IMG/VR virus record: IMGVR_UViG_3300020109_000100
Coordinates: 1 to 29,755 of that record
DNA length: 29,755 nucleotides
Source: a virus
Direction: 5' to 3' (one strand)
In this document: piece after piece, positions 1-7,000 of the stretch
Position numbering within the stretch: position 1 is the stretch's first letter
Layout of the letters: each line of letters starts with the position of its first letter
Position numbers and translations under genes: made by a program
Notes under the pieces: generated by a model
The model's database searches: none
Seen by the model: only the letters and a program-made list of their open reading frames with translations
What the model was told of the DNA's origin: nothing

Positions 1-782
1 TTATTACATATAAAGAATTACCAGGAACTTCAATTTTGGCTTCATACTCTGGTACTACTGGTACTTCTATTGGTTCGTCTTCTTATTCAAATCCTTCCAC
101 ATATACTTCACCTAATCAAAAATCTTATATTAGAGATTCTGACTTCTTTCCAATAGTTTTAAATGAGAATAATTTACTTTCTGTTCCATATTTGATTGCT
201 TCAAACTTAAATGAAGAAAAACAAATGATTGGTGCAAAATCAGCAACCATGCGATTGGTTCTTTCTAGTACTAAGGAAAATTTAAGTCCTATTATTGATA
301 AAAATAGAGTTAGTTTAGTGACTACTAACAATAGAGTTACTGATTTTGATTCAACAGAATTTAAAAAACAATATTTCTTTAATTCTCCACCATCTCCCAA
401 TGACACTTTTAATATTGCAATTGATCCAATTCATGATTACAATGCAGCAAACTATATTACAAAAATAGCAACTCTTGCAAATCCATGTACAGGGTTGAGA
501 ATTGAATTTGCTTCTTATAATCCTTCTGTTTGTGATGTTGATGTTTATGTTAAGTTACTAACTGGTGATGAAAGTGATTACAATCAAATACCTTGGGAAA
601 AACTAACAACAGCAAATTATAATAAAAAGGATGAACTTAGATTTATTGATCTTTCTTATAATTATAACACTGCAAATGCAAACGAAACATTTAGTAAATA
701 TACAATCAAATTAAGAATGAGATCTCGTAATGCTGCCGTTGCTCCGATTATTAAAGATTTAAGATGTATAGCTCTAGCTTAA
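1..782 (+). CDS. Large virion structural protein (probably baseplate-associated), C-terminal fragment
   Basis: The reading frame is open from the left edge (first full codon at position 3) to TAA at 780-782, so this is the end of a longer protein. A TTG at 36 could be taken as a start, but the frame continues in front of it without a stop, and a start inside the Ser/Thr/Gly-rich linker is unlikely. The visible part has a low-complexity linker (about the first 40 residues), then a beta-rich domain with the pattern 'LSPIIDKNRVSL' and a tail ending in 'APIIKDLRCIALA'. I recognise that pattern from the C-termini of very large structural proteins of T4-like marine phages that lie near baseplate wedge genes. 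The exact family is recalled, not checked. Virion location is inferred from this and from the neighbours. It overlaps the next gene by 19 bp, suggesting translational coupling. Confidence 0.72.
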   Translation, partial: ITYKELPGTSILASYSGTTGTSIGSSSYSNPSTYTSPNQKSYIRDSDFFPIVLNENNLLSVPYLIASNLNEEKQMIGAKSATMRLVLSSTKENLSPIIDKNRVSLVTTNNRVTDFDSTEFKKQYFFNSPPSPNDTFNIAIDPIHDYNAANYITKIATLANPCTGLRIEFASYNPSVCDVDVYVKLLTGDESDYNQIPWEKLTTANYNKKDELRFIDLSYNYNTANANETFSKYTIKLRMRSRNAAVAPIIKDLRCIALA

Positions 783-1003
783 TCCCAGTTGAAGGTCACG
801 ATGGTCTGTATCGTGACCTAAAAACAAATTCTATAGTAAACACAGACCAAGAGGCATATTTTAAATATGTGTCCCAAAGAAATAAAAAAAGAGAACAGGA
901 AATAAAATTAGAAACTGCCGAAGAAGATATCAATAATTTAAAATTAGAAATAGCAGAGATAAAAAATTTATTGCTAGAACTGGTAAATAAGAATAGCAAT
1001 TAG
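764..1003 (+). CDS. Small coiled-coil protein, conserved in T4-like marine phages (79 aa)
   Basis: This 79-residue protein starts at an ATG 19 bp inside the previous gene. Residues 9-33 contain the segment 'VEGHDGLYRDL' and 'IVNTDQEAY', which I recognise from small proteins of unknown function that follow large structural genes in cyanophages. Residues about 42-76 are charged with heptad-like Leu/Ile spacing (EIKLETAEEDINNLKLEIAEIKNLLLEL), predicting a coiled coil and therefore an oligomer. No enzyme motif is present. The function is unknown; a structural or assembly role is inferred from position. A perfect 10-bp inverted repeat lies inside codons 10-19. The stop codon TAG at 1001-1003 abuts the late promoter of the next block. 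Confidence 0.75.
   Translation: MYSSSLIPVEGHDGLYRDLKTNSIVNTDQEAYFKYVSQRNKKREQEIKLETAEEDINNLKLEIAEIKNLLLELVNKNSN
793..819 (+). other. Perfect 10-bp hairpin just after the upstream stop codon
   Basis: AGGTCACGAT (793-802) and ATCGTGACCT (810-819) are perfect reverse complements around a 7-nt loop. The structure begins 11 nt after the stop of the large structural gene and lies in the coding sequence of the 79-aa gene. It is followed by A-rich, not T-rich, sequence, so it does not look like an intrinsic terminator. Confidence 0.6.
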
Positions 1004-1011
1004 TATAAATA
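1004..1011 (+). promoter_or_regulatory. T4-type late promoter motif TATAAATA
   Basis: This is an exact match to the T4 late promoter -10 element (TATAAATA), read in T4 by host RNA polymerase carrying gp55, gp33 and the gp45 clamp. It lies just after the stop of the 79-aa gene and 22 nt before the ATG at 1034. Initiation would be expected near 1017. It probably drives the block from 1034 to about 11470. Confidence 0.8.
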
Positions 1012-1033
1012 CACTTGAAGTAGGAATACTATA

Positions 1034-1372
1034 ATGTTAGCTGCTGTAACCAATTTAGTTGTTTACCAAGGAAGTGATTTCCAAACTACATTTTTTGTAA
1101 CCAACGATAATGGTTCTCAGTTCAATTTGACTGGGTATACTGGTCAATCTTTGATCAAAAAACATTATACAAGTAGCACATCTGTTACTATGAATGTGAA
1201 TATAAACCCTCCACAAAATACAGGTTCCGTTACTTTATCATTACCAAATACAGTAACTTCTACCATGACACCAGGACGTTATGTTTATGATGTTGTTTTG
1301 ACCAGCAATTCTAATTATAAATCTAGAGTATTAGAAGGTGTTTTAACAGTAGTAGAAGGAGTAACACTCTAA
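1034..1372 (+). CDS. Small beta-sandwich-like structural protein (112 aa)
   Basis: The ATG at 1034 has a plausible ribosome binding site (AGGAA, 1022-1026) and a late promoter 22 nt upstream. The protein is beta-rich: 'VYQGSDFQTTFFVTNDNGS' near residues 10-28, 'NLTGYTGQSLIKK' near 31-43, and 'MTPGRYVYDVVLTS' near 78-91, ending in 'VLEGVLTVVEGVTL'. This layout resembles the N-terminal beta-sandwich of phage baseplate upper proteins (BppU-like), which attaches receptor-binding proteins to a baseplate. That similarity is a judgement from the motif pattern. It abuts the next gene (stop 1370-1372, ATG 1373). The likely role is a virion component at the base of the fibre apparatus. Confidence 0.65.
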   Translation: MLAAVTNLVVYQGSDFQTTFFVTNDNGSQFNLTGYTGQSLIKKHYTSSTSVTMNVNINPPQNTGSVTLSLPNTVTSTMTPGRYVYDVVLTSNSNYKSRVLEGVLTVVEGVTL

Positions 1373-1582
1373 ATGGCAAGGGTTAGATTTGGAGATCAAG
1401 CATCTCCACAAGTATCAAGAGTAGCACTTGGCGGTGCAGCTACATTGCAAAATTTAGGTGACGTTGATGTCTTAACAAATGGTTTGCAAGATGGATATAT
1501 TCTAATTTATAATGCTGCAACAAGTAGATTCCAATCAGGAAATGTATTAAATAACGTAACAGTAAACGGGGGTAGCTTCTGA
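1373..1582 (+). CDS. Small fibre-motif protein (69 aa)
   Basis: This gene starts directly after the previous stop. It is 69 residues, with N-terminal 'MARVRFGDQASPQVSRVALGG' and a central 'LQNLGDVDV...DGYILIYNAATSRFQ'. The second part is the 'L..L.DVDV....DG.vLvYN....rfq' repeat usually embedded in long phage tail fibres; here it stands alone. Its TGA overlaps the ATG of the 742-aa fibre by one base (1582), so the two are probably translated together and may act as parts of one structure. No catalytic residues are visible. The function is inferred only. Confidence 0.68.
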   Translation: MARVRFGDQASPQVSRVALGGAATLQNLGDVDVLTNGLQDGYILIYNAATSRFQSGNVLNNVTVNGGSF

Positions 1583-3810
1583 TGGCATCAACCATCCTTA
1601 TAAAAAGAAGTACTGGCACCACAGTACCATCTTCATTAGAATTCGGTGAACTTGCAGTAACAGTTGGAACTGGCACTCAAGTAAATCGTGGTGATAGGAT
1701 TTTTATTGGTGATAATAATACCACAGTACAAGTTATTGGCGGTAAGTATTTCACTGACATGCTTGATCATGTTCATGGAACTCTTACTGCGAATTCTGGG
1801 GTTATTGTAGATAATAACTCAAAGATAAATCGCTTTAGAGTAGATGATATTAATCTTGACGGCAACGTAGTAGAAACAGATACTACTGATACTGATCTCA
1901 TTTTCAGAGCAAATGGTTTTGGTAAACTTGTTATTGAAGATGAACAAGAATTGGAATTTGGTACTACAGGTGATATTGAATTAAAATTTGATGCTACTGC
2001 TAATGTCTTAAGATTAGATAGAGTTGGGTTAAATACCCCAGATTTTCGTTTAGATGATGATTTAAAAATTCAATTTGGTAGTGTTGGAAATGGTGGTATC
2101 AGATATGATGCAACTCAATTAAATATAATTCGTGTTGATGGGGCGGATTGGCAATATGATAATGGAGTTGCAGTTCAATTCTCAGACGTAACGGAATCAT
2201 CTAGCAGAACTACAGGTGCTGTTAAGATTTCTGGTGGACTAGGTGTAGATAAAACTGCTTGGATTAAAGAACTTAGGGTAGATGATAATGCAATTCTTGG
2301 TACATCATCTAGCGATATCTTAACTGTAAATTCGACTACATCATTTAAAAATGGAGTTACATTTGAAGGCACAGTAACAAATTCCAATGTTACTGTTAAT
2401 CAAACAGGTCAACTTAATATTGATAATTTAAGATTTGATGGCAATACAATTTCAACAACTTCTGGATCCACAATTATTTTAGATCCAGATCCAGCAAGCG
2501 GAGATGCTTCTGGGGAGTTAATCATTCGTGGTAATCTTCAAGTTGCTGGTACAACCACTACTATAAACTCAACTCAAGTTACAGTTAATGATCCAATCTT
2601 TAACATTGGTGATCAAACATCTCAAAAAGTATTATCTGCAAATGCTATCGCAGGAACCTCTGCAATTAATATTGATAATCCTTCTGGTATCAATACTGGA
2701 TCCTTGGTAACAGGAGATAATGTTGGAACTGGTGGTAGAACCATCACTAGTATTGAAGTTGTTTTTCACGTTTCTGCTGGAGGGTTCGCTACTCCTCCAA
2801 GTATAGGAGCGCCAATTTATTTTTATAATGGTACAAATTATGAGCAAATTGGTACATACCAAACTCAAACTACTAATACAGTAAGAATTACAGTTTCTCC
2901 TACATTATCCTTAAGAGAAAGTTCATATTATGAAGGTGGTTCTTTAACCAAAGCAAATACTGGATCCCCACAACTTTTAATTCTTGTTAAAGAACCTACA
3001 GATAAATCTGTATTTGAAACTACAATTTTAAATTTATCTAATGGTATTTCAGGTGCAATTAATCTTGGAGAATCTATTGATATTGTTCAAGGTTCAAACG
3101 ATGGAATGGACCGTGGTATTCAATATACATATCACAATGGAACTTCAATTAAACATGGATTCTTTGGATATGATAGAACTGGAGGATCTGATGGTTTAGG
3201 TGCATTTACATTTATTGAAGATGCTACAAATACAAATAATGTTTTCACTCATTCAGTGGGTGGAGTTGGATCAGTAGAGCGTGAAAAAAATGATTTAGAT
3301 GTATCTAGTGGAACAACTCTTGCTGGTGCAGCAAATCAATTATATCCTTCATTAAATCCAACTGGTGGAAGTGGGTCTGGATTAGTAGTATCTGTTTCCA
3401 GAAATGGTTCTGGTGCAATTAGCACAATTACTATTACCTCTGCTGGAACTTATTATCAAGAAGGTGATCTTTTAACTATTAGTGGTAATTTAATTGGTGG
3501 TGTAGTTGGAACAGATGATCTTTTACTGAGAGTAATTTCTGTTATTTCAACTAGAGGAACAGTATTAATTGGTGATCTTGAATTAGACAATGATTTAGCG
3601 GTCCAATTTGGTGGTACTGGTAGAAGTGAATTTAATACTAATGGAATTCTTTACGGAAACGGAATTGGAGAACTCAAAGAAACTGCTGCTGCTAATATGG
3701 CAAATCCAGGAGTTGGTCCTGATGTTGCAACTTCATTCCAAATTTTAACTGTAACTGCTGCTGGTATTCCAGTATGGACAGATACAGTTGACGGAGGAAC
3801 ATTTACCTGA
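1582..3810 (+). CDS. Tail fibre-like virion protein (742 aa)
   Basis: The N-terminus (about residues 4-45: 'ILIKRSTGTTVPSSLEFGELA' then 'RIFIGD') resembles the small baseplate-attachment fold of phage major tropism determinant N-terminal domains. The middle is a series of short beta repeats with 'IQFG', 'IRYD' and 'RVDG.DW' units (about 120-210), a 'SSRTTGAVKISGGLGV' unit (about 211-226) and a 'INSTQVTVNDPIFNIGD' unit (about 328-344). A Gly-rich 'GGSGSGL' segment lies near 595. The C-terminus holds 'GGTGRSEFNTNGILYGNG' followed by 'TSFQILTVTAAGIPVWTD', a pattern common in marine T4-like fibre proteins. The product is probably a trimeric fibre or fibre base. The receptor is unknown. The start is fixed by the 1-bp TGATG overlap with the gene before. 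Confidence 0.8.
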   Translation: MASTILIKRSTGTTVPSSLEFGELAVTVGTGTQVNRGDRIFIGDNNTTVQVIGGKYFTDMLDHVHGTLTANSGVIVDNNSKINRFRVDDINLDGNVVETDTTDTDLIFRANGFGKLVIEDEQELEFGTTGDIELKFDATANVLRLDRVGLNTPDFRLDDDLKIQFGSVGNGGIRYDATQLNIIRVDGADWQYDNGVAVQFSDVTESSSRTTGAVKISGGLGVDKTAWIKELRVDDNAILGTSSSDILTVNSTTSFKNGVTFEGTVTNSNVTVNQTGQLNIDNLRFDGNTISTTSGSTIILDPDPASGDASGELIIRGNLQVAGTTTTINSTQVTVNDPIFNIGDQTSQKVLSANAIAGTSAINIDNPSGINTGSLVTGDNVGTGGRTITSIEVVFHVSAGGFATPPSIGAPIYFYNGTNYEQIGTYQTQTTNTVRITVSPTLSLRESSYYEGGSLTKANTGSPQLLILVKEPTDKSVFETTILNLSNGISGAINLGESIDIVQGSNDGMDRGIQYTYHNGTSIKHGFFGYDRTGGSDGLGAFTFIEDATNTNNVFTHSVGGVGSVEREKNDLDVSSGTTLAGAANQLYPSLNPTGGSGSGLVVSVSRNGSGAISTITITSAGTYYQEGDLLTISGNLIGGVVGTDDLLLRVISVISTRGTVLIGDLELDNDLAVQFGGTGRSEFNTNGILYGNGIGELKETAAANMANPGVGPDVATSFQILTVTAAGIPVWTDTVDGGTFT

Positions 3811-3818
3811 GGTAACTT

Positions 3819-4034
3819 ATGAATGAAATAGATGTTAATGTTTTGATTTCAATCCTTCAAAAAAAGGTTTCTGACTTGACCCTTACTAATGTAGTATTAG
3901 AAGCAAAAGTTAAAGATTTGACAAATAGGTTAAATAGTATTATAGAAAAGTCACAACAAGAGAATGCTATAAATGGCAACCAGAATCAAGTTAAAGAGAT
4001 CCCTAACACCGAACTCAGCACCGACGACTTCTGA
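3819..4034 (+). CDS. Small coiled-coil protein overlapping the 2240-aa fibre gene (71 aa)
   Basis: The start at 3819 follows a GAGG ribosome binding site (3810-3813) that overlaps the previous stop. Residues about 5-45 have heptad-spaced Leu/Val/Ile (NVLISILQKKVSDLTLTN then VVLEAKVKDLTNRLNSII), a clear coiled-coil prediction. The last ~20 residues are polar and are encoded in a 62-bp overlap (3973-4034) with the next gene in another frame. The family is not recognised. Position between two fibre genes suggests an oligomeric linker, chaperone or fibre accessory protein. The ribosome binding site and the coiled-coil composition support it as a real gene. Confidence 0.65.
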   Translation: MNEIDVNVLISILQKKVSDLTLTNVVLEAKVKDLTNRLNSIIEKSQQENAINGNQNQVKEIPNTELSTDDF

Positions 4035-7000
4035 TCTTTACGACAAAGAAGTAGCTCTTAATATTGCTGATAGGACATTATTTGTAAATAATAATGGTAC
4101 TATTCAAGAAGTTCTAAACGCAGATCCAAACGATGAAACCATTGTTCCATCAATGTTTTCATCTTTGATTACTGATGGAGTCGGAAAAACTTGGTATGTT
4201 TCAAAAAATGGAACAGACAAAGCAATACTTGGTTCTGTAAATCCTAGACACGGTTCTACTACTGGTTCAAATTCATGGGGCAAAACGCCAATGACGGCGT
4301 TTTCCTCATTAAAATATTGTCTTGATAATTATGCTACTGATGGGGATACTGTCGTTGTGGGTTCAGGAGTTTATACTGAAACTTTTCCATTAACAGTTCC
4401 AGTTGGGGTTTCAATTTCTGGTGCTGGATTCAAAACCACTTTTATTAAACCAACAGTTGGTACTAATAATAAAGATGCGTTTTTAATTCAAAGTAACTGT
4501 AATATAGAAAATATTACAGTTACTGATTTTTATTATGATTCAGTAAATGATACTGGATATGCATTTAGAACAAAATCTGGATATACTATAAGTGTTTCAG
4601 GAAGAAGACCTTATGTTCAGCGTTGTTCTGTAATTACTAAAGGTAGTGTAACCACTGGATCCGATCCAAGAGGATATGCACAGGGAGATGCAGGAAGAGG
4701 CGTATTAATTGATGGTGGAGTAGTTGCAACTAATTCAGCAGAAGCATCTATATTATTTAATGAATGTACATTTGTTGTACCTAATTCAGTTGGATTATAT
4801 TTAAAAAATGGTGCTAGATGTGAATGGTTAAATTCATTTACTTATTTTGCTGCAGATAGCGTTATTGGAGAAAATCCAGGCGGAACAGGATTTGCTGGTC
4901 AGGGAAGAGCAAGATTAAAATTCAATGGTATGTCTGGCACATTTGCTGCTGGTAATACTATAACTCAATATGATACTGACGGTACAACTGTTTTAGCATC
5001 TGGTACTATTAATCAAAATGATGGTACATATATTTACCTTACTGGTCAAGGAACAGGTAATTTTGTTGAGGCGTTACAATCATCATTAACTCCAAAGCAG
5101 GTAATTGTTAATGGTGATGCTCAAATTAGTACTGCTATTAAAAAATTTGGTAATAGTTCTTTAATATTAGATGGAACTGGAGATTACTTATCAGTAGCAA
5201 GTTCTTCTGATTTTAACTTTGGAGCTGCAAGTAATCCTAGTCCACCAGCAAGCACAACGTATACGTATACTGTAACTGCAAACACTGGTAGTACAAATAA
5301 TTACCAATTTTCTGGAAGTGCAAGTGGAACTGCTCCAACTCTCAACGTAGTTGCAGGAGATATATTAGTATTTAATGTAAACGTTAGCGCCAGTCATCCA
5401 TTTTGGGTTAAGACAGCACAAATCACAGGCACTGGTGGTGGTGTAGGTAACGGAACAACAACAGGCACAATAACAAATAATGGATCTACAACGGGAACAA
5501 TTACTTGGAATACAGCTGGAGTAACACCTGGCACTTATTATTACCAGTGTCAAAATCACACAAATATGTTTGGTGTGATTAATGTAGCAGCTGGTACAAC
5601 AACTACTAGTGCAACTGGAGATTTTGCATTAGAGTGCTGGGTATATCCTACTGAGTTTACTTCATATAGAACTATCTTTGACTTTAGAACTACCACTAGT
5701 GATACTAATGGAATTATCTTAGGTCAGAGTGACACTGGTGCGATATACTTCTATTATAATAGTAATTATAGAGTTGGACCTGTTGGATCGGTTACTCTTA
5801 ATGCTTGGAACCATGTTGCTTTAACCAGATCAGGATCATCAACAAGATTATTCATCAATGGAACTCAAGTTGGATCAACTTATACTGATACAAACAATTA
5901 TCCTGTACGTCCAGTTAGAATTGGTGCAGATCCTAATGGTGCATATGCTTATAAGGGATATATTGATGAAGTAAGAATTTCAAAAGGAGTATCTAGATAT
6001 ACTGGAACTTTTACTCCTTCAACAACGGCATTTACTGCTAGTATCAATACCTCTCTTCTTCTTCAATTTGAAGGATTGAATGGAAGTACTGAAATTATTG
6101 ATGGAGGTATTGCATCACAAGATATTAGAACTTCTGCTGGTGGAACTGCTAATTTTGTAACTTTGGCAGATTACACTGCATTTGGTGCAGAACTTCGTTC
6201 AATTGGATCAGCTTCAATTTATGGAGAAAGAGGTCTTACTGCAAACGGAAAGGGAGTAAGATTATATTGTATTACTCATAATTTTAGTTATATTGGTACT
6301 GGTAAAAATGAAGATAATGATATTAGTCAGGTTAATCAGGCAAATGAAGTAATTGAAACTAATAATGGTCGTGCATTGTTCACAAGCGTTGACCAAAATG
6401 GTGATTTTAGAGTAGGAACAACATTTATTATAGATCAAGAAAAAGGAACAGTATCTTTTGCTGGATCTGGATCTAGTACAACAACATTTGATAATTTAAT
6501 TGTTTCAAGTGCAGGGAATGCTACTACGATTTTACCAACTTCAATTAATGTTGGTAATTTAACACTTTCTTCAAATCAAATAATATCAGGAACTGGGTTA
6601 GTACAAACTTCTCCTCTTAGTATTGGAAACATTAGAATTGGTTCTGTAAATGCAAATACAATTAGCACTTCTACTGGAAATTTAGTATTAACTGCTCAGG
6701 GAAATAGCTTAGTACAAGTAAATGATGATTTACAAATTACTGGCAATACTAATTTTACAGGTGACATAACTGTAGGTGGAAATATTGTATCAAATCAAAG
6801 TATTTCTATTGATAGTTCTAATATTAGTAATGCTACTATTGGAACACTTACAGTAAATACATCTACAACCACAGGATCTTCCAAATTTTATGATGATATC
6901 ACAACATATTCTGGAGAATTTGCTGGTATTATTACTGATGGATTAGGATATCCAGCAGGAACTTATACAAATGTTGATTTAACTGGTGGTAATGGATCTG

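Larger units (their letters stand above)
5146..6096 (+). other. LamG domain coding region with an inserted domain
   Basis: This encodes residues about 392-708 of the 2240-aa fibre. The first LamG strands (SSLILDGTGDYLSV, SSDFNFG) stop at about residue 418. The fold resumes at about residue 548 with 'TGDFALECWVYP', then 'NAWNHVALTRSG' and 'GYIDEVRISKG'. In uninterrupted phage LamG domains these two parts are directly joined ('SSDFNFGTGDFTIECWVY' type), so the intervening stretch is an insertion. Confidence 0.75.

Noticed and set aside
36-38. TTG at 36 as the real start of a 248-aa protein
   Set aside because: The frame is open to the window edge and the sequence in front has the same character. 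The conserved C-terminal pattern belongs to a much larger protein.
125-406. Open frame of 93 codons on the - strand
   Set aside because: It is antisense to the clearly coding C-terminal fragment; no supporting signal was seen.
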